Both the position numbers and the translations under genes were made by a program. The notes below the pieces were generated by a model. The model made no database searches, had not been told where the DNA came from, and worked only from the letters and a program-made list of their open reading frames with translations. A stretch of DNA of 44,971 bases, taken from a virus. The stretch's first letter is position 1, and the number at the start of each line of letters is the position of its first letter. Below are positions 36,271 through 44,971 of this stretch, piece after piece. The DNA lies in the IMG/VR virus record IMGVR_UViG_3300035670_000402, positions 1 through 44,971 of that record, one strand, 5' to 3'.

Positions 36271-39194
36271 TGCCTAACGTTTTTGATCAGTTTGATGAAC
36301 CTTCGGGCACGATCCTGACCAATCCCGCGCAGGCAGGGCAGATGCAGGGGCAGGCGTTGACCAATCAGCGCACCATGGCAACCCTTCCCTACGAGGCTCC
36401 GCAGGCAGGTGCTACCCTTGCTCGCACTCAGCAGGCTGTGCAGGATCGCCCATTTGAGCGCGGCGACAAGCTACGGGCTGACTTTGATAAGAGGCAGCAG
36501 GTGCAAGATTATCGCACTTCTGCACCACTTCTAATCAGCGCCCTTAAGAGCAAGCGCGATCCTCAGGGGGATAATGCCCTTGTCTATGCCTATGCCAAGA
36601 TCATGGACCCTAATTCGGTTGTCCGCGAGAGTGAGGCTGATACGGCGGTTAACACTGCTGGCATTGTTGCTGCGACGGTGGAAAAGTGGAAGAAAAACCT
36701 TGGCTTTGAAGACGCCGTAGGACTTCCTCGCGGGACCTCTGCTGGACTACTGCGCGAAATGAATACAAAGGTCGCTCAGTATGCCAAGGCTTACGGCACT
36801 GTGCGCCGCGACTTTCAGGACTTGGCCAAGAGGCAGGGCGTTAATGCTGATGACGTAGTTGGGCGCTCTCCGGCTGAACCTTTCATTGGCGAATATGAAA
36901 AACTGAGCAAGCAAATGGGCTGGACCGATCAGCCTAGCGCCGCATCTACTGGCGCGTCTGGACCGTCTCAGGTTGATCCGACTGGCGCAAGCCCGAACCT
37001 GTCGCCGGAAGATCGCCAGTTCCTTTCCCAGAATGCCCGCTACATGACGCCTCAGGCTGTGCAGCAGTGGTATAAGGACAAGACTGGTGGACGTGCGACC
37101 ATCACGGACCAGAACGCCCAAGAGGTTTATGATTACTATGCCAAGGGTGGCCAGCAGGACGCAGTTGTCAATGTAGGTCAGGGTGCTGCTAGTGCTGTAG
37201 GTGAGGCACTTGCTACTCCGGTGGGGACTGGAGTTGCCAACTATCTTAATGCTGCTTCTTTCGGCATTCCGCAATTGGCGGCTGGCGATCAGGGCTTTGA
37301 GGCTTTGCGCGCTCGCAATCCAGGCTCTGCTCTGGCTGGCGATATCCTTGGCGGCATCACTGGCACGGCTGGGCTGGCTGGTGCTGGCTTGAAGGCTGGC
37401 CTATCGGTTCCTCGCGCAGCTACTGGGGCCAATCTTGCTTACGGCACTGCGTTCGGCGCTAATACCAATGAGGACAATCGCCTGCTTGGTGGGCTTGGTG
37501 GTGCTGGCGCTGCGCTAGTAGGCGAAGGGCTGGGCCGCTATGTCGCCGCTCCTGCCATTGATGCGCTGGCCCGGTCTAGGGTTGGTCAGGCTGTTGGCGG
37601 CATGTTCGGTCGGCAGGCTCCGCGCCGCGTGTCTCGCCCTGAAACATCGCTGGCTGATGAGATCGCTCCTGGCATGAGTGATATTCAGGCTAATTTGCAG
37701 GATGCTGTGCGTCTTGGTCTCCCGATGTCGCTGGCTGATGCTTCTCCCGCTGCACGTTCCACGCTTGGGGCTGCTACTCGCCTTGATCCGATGACGCTTG
37801 AAACTGTTGGCAAGGGTCTGGCGGAACGTGGTCTTGCGCGGAATGAGCGTGCTGCATCTGCGCTATCCAATCTGGCAGAGCCTGTTGATATGCGGGCAAC
37901 CACGGATGAAATTTTCCGTGGGGCACAAGATGCGGCTTCTCCGTTCTATGGGCGGGCATACGCCAATCCGGCTATCACTACGCCAGAACTGGAAAGCCTT
38001 CTCCAGCGGCCCTCTTTGCAGCAGGCCATGGGTCGAGCGCGCGGAACGATCGCGGAAGAAGGGGGCGATCCTAACACTATTGGCTTTGCTCTCGATGCGC
38101 AGGGCAATCCGGTCCTTAATCCGCTTCCTACTGGCCAGATGGCAGAACTTGGTGCGGCCAATACTGCGCTTTCTGAAGCACAAGATGCACTTGCTCGCGG
38201 GAACGCATCTCTTGCGGGGAATGTTGATCGCAAGGGTCTGCAGGATGCTGTGGATCAGGCACAGGCGCGGGTTGCCGCTGCTCAATCTGCTGTTGATGCA
38301 GCGCCGTCTGCTGAGACGTTGGCGACTGCCCCGGCATACAACTGGAGGGCGCTTGATTATACGAAGCGCGGACTAGATGACGTGTTGGAAGGCCTGCGCG
38401 ATCCTGTAACCCGTCAGCTTCCTAGTGACTATCAAACTAGGGCAATCCAGAATAGCCGGGTTTCGTTCCGCAACGCATTGGGCGGGCTGAATGATGATTA
38501 TCGTCAGGGGTTGAACGCTTATTCTGACATCGCTCGCCGTAACGATGATTTGAACGCTGGCTACCGCATGGCTGGGCGTGGCGTGACGGATCGCGACTTT
38601 AATGTTGCGCTTGATGCTGCTGGCGATGCTGGGCGTGATTACTTCCAGCGCGGTTACGTCACTAACCTTAGCGACCAGATCAACAGGGCGACCGATAACA
38701 CGAATGCCTATAATCTGGTTGCTGGCACTCCAGGTCAACGCAACCGCCTTACGTCCATGTTCCCTAATGCTGATGACTTCTTGCGCCAGCGTGACTTGGA
38801 AAACCTGATGGGGCAGACCCGGAACGAGGTGCTTGGTGGCTCTGCTACGGCTGGAAGACAGTCTGCCAATGAACGGCTTTCTTCGCCTAACCTTGGATTG
38901 CTTGCTGAATTGGGTGTTTCGGCTGCTGCCGGAATGCCACCTGTCTGGGCCATGGCTCACGGCGCACAGCATGGGTTGAGGGGCATGTTTGGTCGCCGCT
39001 CTGCCCAGATGACGCAGGAAAATGCCCGCGCTATCGCCCCTATGCTGGCTGAGCAAAATCCTGCTACTGCATCTGCCGCGCTTGATAGTCTGCTTGGCGA
39101 TGTCGCTGCCCAGCGCCGTTACAATGATCTAATCAAGGCGATTGGTGCGGGTGTGACTGCTCCGGGCCTTACGGGTCTTTACGGCTCTTATTAG
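36270..39194 (+). CDS. Large ejection (internal virion) protein
   Basis: The product has 974 residues, Ala/Gly-rich with long helices; hydrophobic stretches around residues 310-420 (GAASAVGEALATPVG, ILGGITGTAGLAG) could insert in the membrane, and a coiled coil is likely at about 630-680. Layout and position after transglycosylase match the podovirus proteins that form a trans-envelope channel. Overlaps its neighbour by TAATG. Confidence 0.85.
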   Translation: MPNVFDQFDEPSGTILTNPAQAGQMQGQALTNQRTMATLPYEAPQAGATLARTQQAVQDRPFERGDKLRADFDKRQQVQDYRTSAPLLISALKSKRDPQGDNALVYAYAKIMDPNSVVRESEADTAVNTAGIVAATVEKWKKNLGFEDAVGLPRGTSAGLLREMNTKVAQYAKAYGTVRRDFQDLAKRQGVNADDVVGRSPAEPFIGEYEKLSKQMGWTDQPSAASTGASGPSQVDPTGASPNLSPEDRQFLSQNARYMTPQAVQQWYKDKTGGRATITDQNAQEVYDYYAKGGQQDAVVNVGQGAASAVGEALATPVGTGVANYLNAASFGIPQLAAGDQGFEALRARNPGSALAGDILGGITGTAGLAGAGLKAGLSVPRAATGANLAYGTAFGANTNEDNRLLGGLGGAGAALVGEGLGRYVAAPAIDALARSRVGQAVGGMFGRQAPRRVSRPETSLADEIAPGMSDIQANLQDAVRLGLPMSLADASPAARSTLGAATRLDPMTLETVGKGLAERGLARNERAASALSNLAEPVDMRATTDEIFRGAQDAASPFYGRAYANPAITTPELESLLQRPSLQQAMGRARGTIAEEGGDPNTIGFALDAQGNPVLNPLPTGQMAELGAANTALSEAQDALARGNASLAGNVDRKGLQDAVDQAQARVAAAQSAVDAAPSAETLATAPAYNWRALDYTKRGLDDVLEGLRDPVTRQLPSDYQTRAIQNSRVSFRNALGGLNDDYRQGLNAYSDIARRNDDLNAGYRMAGRGVTDRDFNVALDAAGDAGRDYFQRGYVTNLSDQINRATDNTNAYNLVAGTPGQRNRLTSMFPNADDFLRQRDLENLMGQTRNEVLGGSATAGRQSANERLSSPNLGLLAELGVSAAAGMPPVWAMAHGAQHGLRGMFGRRSAQMTQENARAIAPMLAEQNPATASAALDSLLGDVAAQRRYNDLIKAIGAGVTAPGLTGLYGSY

Positions 39195-39220
39195 AAAGCC
39201 AGATGAGATAAGGAGGGATG

Positions 39221-39370
39221 ATGACCGCGCAGATGGCGGACTTAATCAGGATGCCGAGCAGTATCATGCCTTCTTATACCACACTTGCGCAGAATGATGA
39301 ATATGCTAAAGTGTGCGGGCGGGAACTGAGCACGTCTCCAGCCATCCCTATCCCCCACATAAAGGAATAG
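39221..39370 (+). CDS. Small protein before tail-spike genes
   Basis: The product has 49 residues. AAGGAGG lies before two ATGs (39218 and 39221). Product MTAQMADLIRMPSSIMPSYT then SPAIPIPHIKE. No family was recognised. It bridges the ejection and spike modules. Confidence 0.5.
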   Translation: MTAQMADLIRMPSSIMPSYTTLAQNDEYAKVCGRELSTSPAIPIPHIKE

Positions 39371-39373
39371 AGA

Positions 39374-39703
39374 ATGGCTGTTGGCGATTGGTCCACAAAT
39401 GCAAATCTGAACATCACTGTCGATGGTATCAACATTGCTGAGGGTTGTCCCGCCGCGAACATAAACGGCGCTATCCGTGCGGTGATGGCCAATGTCCGCG
39501 TGATGTATGACGGGCTTCCCGACCTAACTCTATATGTCACAAAGACAGGTGGTTCATTCCTGACTAATCCCACCTTCACCGGGCGTGGTGGCTTTCTGCA
39601 CAATAGCAATTCAAGCAACACTGGCGGTCAGGTATTTGTCCAAGCGACCGGATCGGGAACGCCTGTTGGTATGGTAAACGGCGATTGGCTGGCAGAATAC
39701 TGA
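39374..39703 (+). CDS. Short tail fibre/spike-adaptor protein
   Basis: The product has 109 residues. WSTNANLNITVDGINIAEGCPAANINGAIRAVMANVR resembles the N-terminal particle-binding part of phage fibres; the end is short (GTPVGMVNGDWLAEY). It may be an anchor for the spikes. AAGGAATAGAG precedes the ATG. Confidence 0.75.
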   Translation: MAVGDWSTNANLNITVDGINIAEGCPAANINGAIRAVMANVRVMYDGLPDLTLYVTKTGGSFLTNPTFTGRGGFLHNSNSSNTGGQVFVQATGSGTPVGMVNGDWLAEY

Positions 39704-40137
39704 TGACCATTTCCGTCAAAACAGTTTCGGGAATGAGGGCGATCCAAAGGCTGCGCGTCATGCACTTTGGGGAGTTGAGGACTATCCGTTCGCTCAAGGT
39801 GATGGATAACGGAAATCTGCGCTTGGTCGGTAACTTCTATGGTGACGTGTCAGTTAATGTCACCCCGTCAATTGTGACTGGAACGTCCACCAACGGAGTT
39901 GCAACAACTAGCCCAGCTACAGCGAATGTCACTGGCGGCCTTTATCCGTATACATATCAATGGACGCTCGTTTCGGACACGGTGCCGGGAACGCCCATAG
40001 CTGTATCTCCGACGCAGAGGGTGACTACTTTCAGAGGCCAGACTGATGGCGATGCTGTTTTCAAGGTCACGGTAACTGACAGCCTTGGAAGCCAAGGTGA
40101 GGCTACGGTAACTGCTAACTTTGTGGACCTGCGATAA
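39703..40137 (+). CDS. Ig/PKD-like tail protein
   Basis: The product has 144 residues. A basic N-terminal part (GMRAIQRLRVMHFGEL) and a beta-sandwich like a PKD/Ig domain at about 60-144 (NVTGGLYPYTYQWTL, FRGQTDGDAVFKVTVTDSLG). Such domains decorate virions and bind glycans. ATG 39703 by TGATG overlap. Confidence 0.78.
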   Translation: MTISVKTVSGMRAIQRLRVMHFGELRTIRSLKVMDNGNLRLVGNFYGDVSVNVTPSIVTGTSTNGVATTSPATANVTGGLYPYTYQWTLVSDTVPGTPIAVSPTQRVTTFRGQTDGDAVFKVTVTDSLGSQGEATVTANFVDLR

Positions 40138-42200
40138 TGTATCATTTTTACGACACCGTTATCAATGACAAGACTGGCGTTCCTCTGCCGGGTGTCGTTA
40201 TTCGCGTCACCGATTATTTTGGGGCGACGGTCAGCCTATTCGCAGATAACGGTGGGACGCCGATTGACGTTGTCAGTGGCATTCCAAACGCCGCCGTAAC
40301 CGACAACAGCGGGATGTTTGATTTTTACGTCGATGCTGGTGTTTACAACCTTTATTTTTATGTTGGCGATGCCCTGCTAAAAGTTCTGCGTGACATATGG
40401 TGCGGCATTGGTGGCGGCGGCTCTGGCGGGAATACGATTAAGGTTGAGGACGTGGCCACTGCTGGTCAGACTGACATTCCGCTCCCGACAGAGCCGCTTG
40501 TTGACCCATACGTGTATATTGATGGCGTCCTAATTCCGTCTGACAAATATTCTATTTCGGGCCCCCTTCTTACTCTTGTTGACCCTATGGCCAACGGCAC
40601 CGAATATGTCGTGCTTATCGGGTTTGGGGTTGAGGAGCAATTTGTAGCGCTTCCTAATGTGGTAGGGCTTGAAAGTGAATTGTCCACGCGGCCAACGCAA
40701 ACGATGCTTGCAGCCTACAACGGCAGTTCTCTAAGTGGCTGGCGACTTCCGGCAACGGGGGCGGTGGACAGGACCGTCTACGATAGATTTGCCGACACTA
40801 TCCACGCGAAAGATTTTGGCGTCGTGGCTGATGGAAGCGCCGATGATGCGCCAGCTTTAAACCTTGCCGCTGCTCATATGGCTTTGCGTGGAGGCGGCAG
40901 GCTGCTTGTCCCGGAAGGGCAGATGCTTTGCAATTCCACCGTTGTTTTCTTTGGCGGCGGTGTTGTTATTGAGGGTGAAGGCTCTCAGGCATCGTGGTTT
41001 GTCAATGGCACTAACAACGCGGCCTGTATTCAGATTGGCGATGGCACTAACCATATCAACCGATGCTCTGTTAGGAACGTCCTGTTTGGCCAAAAATCGG
41101 GGCTGGCGGCATCTGGTGCCAATTGTGCGATCAAGGCGGTTAATTGCTCAAGCCTTTCCCTAGATAATATCGATATCTTTGAATATCCGAACAAGTTGCA
41201 GAATGGCATCATTCTGGAAGATTGCGATGACACGCATATTGGAAGTGTTAGGGCGCAATCGGTTTTTCAGGATGGCTTGAGCCTAACCAGATGCCTTGAC
41301 ACTTATGCGGTTGCCAGTCGATTTAATACTAGCACGAACGGGGTAAAATTCACGGATGCACCCGGCGTGTATTTCACCGGCGTTGCATGTTACGGAAACA
41401 CCGGAAGTGCGTTCCTTCTCGCTGAGGGGCCGCTTGTCGATAACGTTTACCACTTCTACAACAACTGCATCGGTGACACCTCGGGCTATCACAATTGGGA
41501 GGTCCGGCAATGCTCCATAGGTGTATGGGCTGGCTGCTGGGGGTCTACTCAGATTTATACCGGCGCGCATACTGATGCTTGCGGCTGGTGGCTTAGCGGT
41601 GGGAGTGTATCTGATATTAGCCTAACTGGCTGCGTCGGGATCACCAACAATGCCCATGGCCTGAATATCGACCTCGCGGCAAAAGTGTATGTCTCAAATT
41701 GCATTTTCGGGTCTAGCTATAAGGCTGGGGCAGGAAATGGCAAGTCAGGTGCTGGGTCCGGCATTCTGATTGGCCAATATTGCAACCGGGTGCGGATCAT
41801 CGGCGGCGGGTGCGAGAATAATGCGTCTTATGGAATTGATGTTGCACTTGGCGCTGACCGTGGGGAAGTTTTTGGCGTTGAGTTGCGGTCAAACGTCCTT
41901 GCAAATGTTCGCAACCTAGCCAATGCAACTGAGGCCAAGGTAAAATTCAGCGGATGTGGCGGTTATAACCCTGTCGGCTCCGCTGTGGCTCAGCCATCAT
42001 TCCCCGCATCTGGCGTCGCCGTCACAAACCTTTCTGGCGTTGATTGCACTGTTTACATTGAGGGCGGGACTGTAAGTAATATCAAGGTCAATGATTTTGG
42101 GGTGTTCGCAGGAACGGGCAAGTCCATTTTTCTTCCCTTCGGCGCTAACATAGCGATCGATTACACTGTGTCTCCCGCTTGGCAATGGTATGGGCATTAA
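40137..42200 (+). CDS. Beta-helix tail spike
   Basis: The product has 687 residues. N-terminal domain (about 1-90, DKTGVPLPGVVIRVTDYFGATV) attaches to the virion. From about 225 (IHAKDFGVVADGSADDAPALNLAA) a right-handed pectate-lyase-type beta-helix runs with Cys and Asn ladders (GVKFTDAPGVYFTGVACYGN). Such spikes bind or cut surface polysaccharide. Catalytic residues cannot be assigned by eye. Confidence 0.87.
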   Translation: MYHFYDTVINDKTGVPLPGVVIRVTDYFGATVSLFADNGGTPIDVVSGIPNAAVTDNSGMFDFYVDAGVYNLYFYVGDALLKVLRDIWCGIGGGGSGGNTIKVEDVATAGQTDIPLPTEPLVDPYVYIDGVLIPSDKYSISGPLLTLVDPMANGTEYVVLIGFGVEEQFVALPNVVGLESELSTRPTQTMLAAYNGSSLSGWRLPATGAVDRTVYDRFADTIHAKDFGVVADGSADDAPALNLAAAHMALRGGGRLLVPEGQMLCNSTVVFFGGGVVIEGEGSQASWFVNGTNNAACIQIGDGTNHINRCSVRNVLFGQKSGLAASGANCAIKAVNCSSLSLDNIDIFEYPNKLQNGIILEDCDDTHIGSVRAQSVFQDGLSLTRCLDTYAVASRFNTSTNGVKFTDAPGVYFTGVACYGNTGSAFLLAEGPLVDNVYHFYNNCIGDTSGYHNWEVRQCSIGVWAGCWGSTQIYTGAHTDACGWWLSGGSVSDISLTGCVGITNNAHGLNIDLAAKVYVSNCIFGSSYKAGAGNGKSGAGSGILIGQYCNRVRIIGGGCENNASYGIDVALGADRGEVFGVELRSNVLANVRNLANATEAKVKFSGCGGYNPVGSAVAQPSFPASGVAVTNLSGVDCTVYIEGGTVSNIKVNDFGVFAGTGKSIFLPFGANIAIDYTVSPAWQWYGH

Positions 42201-42209
42201 GGATTTGTT

Positions 42210-42350
42210 ATGACAGACGAGGAAAAGCGTAAGGCTGCGAAAAAGCTGCGAGAAGGAGGTGGAGAGTTGGAGGCTATAGATGCCTTCAATGAAAGGCTAA
42301 AGGCCATAAGGCAGCGAAGCATTCCACCGCAATACAATCCGTCTAAATAG
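42210..42350 (+). CDS. Small charged protein, 46 residues
   Basis: ATG 42210 with AAGGA upstream. Product MTDEEKRKAAKKLREGGGEL then RQRSIPPQYNPSK; helical, highly charged. Small proteins like this lie between spike genes in several podophages; role unknown. Confidence 0.6.
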   Translation: MTDEEKRKAAKKLREGGGELEAIDAFNERLKAIRQRSIPPQYNPSK

Positions 42351-42363
42351 TCTGGACTATATT

Positions 42364-44268
42364 ATGCCTTCAAAAGTTCTCATTGATATTGCCTCTGAGG
42401 GTGCTTCTGGCCTGCCAGCGCTTAACCCGTCCGGTGGCTTGAGCAATGTTCAGGAGCAATTAGACGATCGCGCCAGAACCGTCGATCTAATCGCGGTTGA
42501 GGCGCGACAGGATGATGTAGAGGATGCTCTGGGCGCAGTCACAGCGCGCCAGGACAACGTGGAGGCTGAGTTGTCCGGCGCGCTCTCCTCCTCCGCTTAT
42601 CGCCCGACGCCGGAGGACGGAGCGGACCTCCCCATCGGCACATATTTCCTGTCGCCTAATGCGGGCGATGCCGGAGCGGTTTGGGTCTATCAGAGGGTGG
42701 CTGGCGCGCCAGGCTATTTGGCCATTAACAGGCAAGAATTCAGCGCCGACCAGATCGCGGACGGCACTGACAAGGTCAGCATGACGGTGGGGGAGCGGGA
42801 GACGGTAGAGATGGCCGCCACGCCCAATGTCTATGAGCCGCGCGTCGTGCCCGGTAAAAATGATGACGACACCACTGGAACCATCATCGCCCGCGACGCA
42901 TCTGGCCGCGCACTCATCCGCGCCGCGCCGGCGAGCCTGATCGGGCGCGTGACCGACACGGAAACCGGCGTCAGCGATCTGGAAACCCTGGTCGGACCGG
43001 CTCCGCTGCGGGTTGAAATCTATGAGCCGCGCGTCGTGCCCGGAAAGGCAACGGCTCGACAACCTTTGGTGAAGACGCCGACCGGCAAGGTGCTGCTGTG
43101 GGACCGCCCCGGTGAGGTTTCAGAAGCGATCACTGCAATCGACACCCGAATTTCGCGCACACTCGACACCAATGGAATGCCGCTTGCTCCTATATACGGG
43201 GAATGGCATTTGCGCCGTAGCCATGCAAAGTTTCAGGCGCTTGCCGCTGGCATCGCTGGCTCGCAAATGTCCATCTACCTGCCCGGTGATAGCTGGATCG
43301 ATAACATCAACTACAATGGCCGTGTCTTCGCCAATCGCGTTCGCACCGCTTACGGCAACGGTGCTATCGGGTGGGTGGGCCTGCGGACTGACCCGATCAA
43401 TTCAAACCTGTGGATCACCAGCACTGGCGCATGGACTATTGTCGATGAAACGGCAGCTTCGCCCGATCTCTACGCAGTAACAAGCAGCACGGCTACCAGC
43501 GCACGCACGATCAATGGTGGATCGCAGGCACCCATACCGACCGGCGCGCGGTTGCAATGGAAGGGCACCGCCGATGGTGTAATCCGCTACCGAACCGGCT
43601 CTGGCACATGGAGCACACTTAACGTTCAGGGTTCCGGTATTCAGCACGCCGATCTGGCCGATCTGCCAACTTCAGCGCCTTGGACCATGACGTTCGAGGT
43701 GGTGTCTGGGTCGGTTGATCTGCGCGGCGTCATCTTCGCGGGCACGTCAAGCGGAGTGATTGTTCACAAGGGCGGTAATTCCGGCAGTCACACGAACGAT
43801 TGGGTTGGGGTAGATCGCGCCGAATACATTGCGGCCATCGCAGAACTGACAATGGACCTCGTTATTCTGCCTTTCGGTGTGAACGATCAGGCCGTCCCGA
43901 TCTCCCCGGAACAGTTCCTCGCCAACACGCTCGAAATCATTGATCGCATCAGGACGGCTCGGCCTACAACTGGCGGACAGCCGGGGCCTGATTTTCTGGT
44001 ATCGATCCCGCCAGAGCTTAAAAACCGTCTCGCCAATGGGCGGAGCATGGTCCCCTACTGGACCGAACTGCTTAACGTGGCTGATGAATACCGCTTCGCA
44101 GTCGTGGGCCTCCCGCCCGTCTTTGGCCCTGTCCCCGCCGATTATGATGCGTGGATGGATACCGACCTGATCCATCCTGCGCCGACATCGCTCGATCCCC
44201 TCACCCTTGCCAGCAACCTGATCACCCGCAGTTGGTGCGAAACCATCGGCGCGTTCAAAGCCATTTAA
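42364..44268 (+). CDS. SGNH-hydrolase tail spike (putative polysaccharide deacetylase)
   Basis: The product has 634 residues. N-terminal coiled coil and particle-binding part (to about 100), then two beta modules each opening YEPRVVPGK (157-165, 220-228), and an SGNH/GDSL domain: GDS with Ser310, GGNSG (470-474), GVND (Asn507) and DLIH (Asp601, His604). It likely removes acetyl groups from capsule or LPS. From the start the sequence is GC-richer than the upstream spike, which suggests a swapped receptor module. Confidence 0.9.
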   Translation: MPSKVLIDIASEGASGLPALNPSGGLSNVQEQLDDRARTVDLIAVEARQDDVEDALGAVTARQDNVEAELSGALSSSAYRPTPEDGADLPIGTYFLSPNAGDAGAVWVYQRVAGAPGYLAINRQEFSADQIADGTDKVSMTVGERETVEMAATPNVYEPRVVPGKNDDDTTGTIIARDASGRALIRAAPASLIGRVTDTETGVSDLETLVGPAPLRVEIYEPRVVPGKATARQPLVKTPTGKVLLWDRPGEVSEAITAIDTRISRTLDTNGMPLAPIYGEWHLRRSHAKFQALAAGIAGSQMSIYLPGDSWIDNINYNGRVFANRVRTAYGNGAIGWVGLRTDPINSNLWITSTGAWTIVDETAASPDLYAVTSSTATSARTINGGSQAPIPTGARLQWKGTADGVIRYRTGSGTWSTLNVQGSGIQHADLADLPTSAPWTMTFEVVSGSVDLRGVIFAGTSSGVIVHKGGNSGSHTNDWVGVDRAEYIAAIAELTMDLVILPFGVNDQAVPISPEQFLANTLEIIDRIRTARPTTGGQPGPDFLVSIPPELKNRLANGRSMVPYWTELLNVADEYRFAVVGLPPVFGPVPADYDAWMDTDLIHPAPTSLDPLTLASNLITRSWCETIGAFKAI

Positions 44269-44278
44269 GGATAGGCAC

Positions 44279-44971
44279 ATGACTTACAGCTTTGTTCTTG
44301 AAACCGCAGTAGAAGTGGACGGCGCTCCCGAAGACTATGCGGTGCTTGACCCGATCATGGCTGGTCGGACTGGCTTTTTCCGCTACCTTGTCGATACGAC
44401 CTATGGTCGCAGCTATCCCGGTGGGGCACCAGAGGGGAGGCCTGCGCCCGGTTCGCCTGCCGATGGCGCAATCCTCTATGATAGCTGCAACATCGGCAAT
44501 GGTCACTTCCGCAAGGGCGCCGGCCAGACCGTCAATTTCCAAGGCGGCGGGTTCGATCTCACCCAACTGACCGTGCGTGGCGGTGGCTACATGGAGGTGC
44601 CGGCCAGCGTCAACGCCGACCTTTTCGCCGCTGCGCCGGCCGGATCGGATCACGTAGGCGAAAGTCAGGCATGGGCCGAATGTGCCTATTTCATCATGCC
44701 TGACCCGCGCACTTGGGCGGGCATCACTTCATCCGTCGTCTATCCGATCCTGACCAGCGTGGCGGCAGGGTCCAGTTATTACGCCAGCAATGCCGAGCGT
44801 GTATGGGTAGGCATCAAGCAGGACGGCACGATCGAGGCGACCTTCCAGCAGGCTATAGGCTCGACCCCCAACACGCATTTCAAGACGATCAGCCTTGGCC
44901 TGGTCAACGTGCTGCCTCACGTCGGCCAGATCATGCAGTTGCTCGTCTATCGCAAGCGCGATGGCACCTTC
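44279..44971 (+). CDS. Tail-associated protein, N-terminal part (continues at base 1)
   Basis: From ATG 44279 the frame runs off the window and continues at base 1 to 412, 325 residues in total. Begins MTYSFVLETAVEVDGAPEDYAVLDP. Gly/aromatic-rich with beta pattern. No motif identifies its function. Same GC-rich codon use as the SGNH spike, so the two probably came together. Confidence 0.85.
   Translation, partial: MTYSFVLETAVEVDGAPEDYAVLDPIMAGRTGFFRYLVDTTYGRSYPGGAPEGRPAPGSPADGAILYDSCNIGNGHFRKGAGQTVNFQGGGFDLTQLTVRGGGYMEVPASVNADLFAAAPAGSDHVGESQAWAECAYFIMPDPRTWAGITSSVVYPILTSVAAGSSYYASNAERVWVGIKQDGTIEATFQQAIGSTPNTHFKTISLGLVNVLPHVGQIMQLLVYRKRDGTF
44845..44971. repeat. Terminal redundancy, right copy
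   Basis: These 127 bases are identical to 1-127. The overlap joins the contig into a circle of 44,844 bp. See the left copy. Confidence 0.95.

Noticed and set aside
37798-38376. 192-codon forward frame inside the ejection protein gene
   Set aside because: Out-of-frame shadow; composition (Leu/Arg-rich) is typical of a frame-shifted reading of this gene.
1-44971. Lysogeny module, retroelement (DGR) or CRISPR array
   Set aside because: No integrase, no full-length repressor, no reverse transcriptase and no regularly spaced repeats were found on either strand.

Overview
The window looks like one complete, circularly assembled genome of a tailed phage with a short-tailed (podovirus-like) plan. 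The first 127 bases (1-127) are identical to the last 127 (44845-44971). The gene that runs off the right edge continues in frame across the join and stops at 412, so the non-redundant genome is 44,844 bp. The ORF crosses the seam without interruption, which suggests a circular or circularly permuted, headful-packaged molecule rather than fixed terminal repeats. There is no integrase, no DNA or RNA polymerase, no tRNA and no CRISPR array. The host cannot be read directly. A LexA-like N-terminal domain of alphaproteobacterial type and the general gene style make an alphaproteobacterium (perhaps a sphingomonad) my guess, by inference only.

Layout: (i) 416-2766, lysis cassette: small membrane proteins, GH108 endolysin, holin-like protein and nested Rz/Rz1 spanins. 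(ii) 2735-4665, leftward early operon of very small overlapping genes. (iii) 4690-4748, back-to-back divergent promoters. (iv) 4772-6746, rightward operon of HTH, zinc-finger and ClpX-zinc-domain proteins. (v) 6784-6821, strong hairpin between converging operons. (vi) 6913-10687, leftward recombination and metabolism operon (ERF annealing protein, YqaJ exonuclease, SSB, HNH protein, MazG-like, NinB, Lar-like). (vii) 10714-10784, a second divergent promoter pair with the same architecture as the first. (viii) 10807-20392, rightward early/middle genes: LexA-type DNA-binding protein, DUF1064 nuclease, replication-initiator-like wHTH protein, SF2 helicase and more than 25 micro-genes. (ix) 20423-31605, terminase, portal, scaffold, capsid, Bbp16-type cement protein and connector/nozzle genes, interrupted by three homing-type HNH genes. 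(x) 31643-34005, an accessory island with a reverse-strand DUF305-like gene, an unusually gene-poor 750-bp stretch and a 76-residue GGQ release-factor-like protein. (xi) 34002-39194, ejection and tail-tip genes (GNAT-like, S74-like, transglycosylase, 974-residue ejection protein). (xii) 39221-412, two tail spikes (beta-helix and SGNH hydrolase) plus partners, the last part clearly more GC-rich.

The genes work as a compact lytic programme. Two divergent promoter modules probably drive early regulators and a recombination system (ERF, YqaJ, SSB, NinB). Replication appears to rely on host polymerase with a phage initiator and helicase. Late expression runs rightward from terminase through capsid and tail into lysis. 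The most unusual points are the stand-alone GGQ protein, the stand-alone ClpX zinc-binding domain, a LexA DNA-binding domain with no protease domain, an HNH gene split by an in-frame amber codon, an apparent AUC-initiated structural gene, and a recurring sequence/hairpin element around the HNH genes. Many genes end in GAGGAGTGA, which both encodes Glu-Glu-stop and supplies the ribosome binding site for the next gene.
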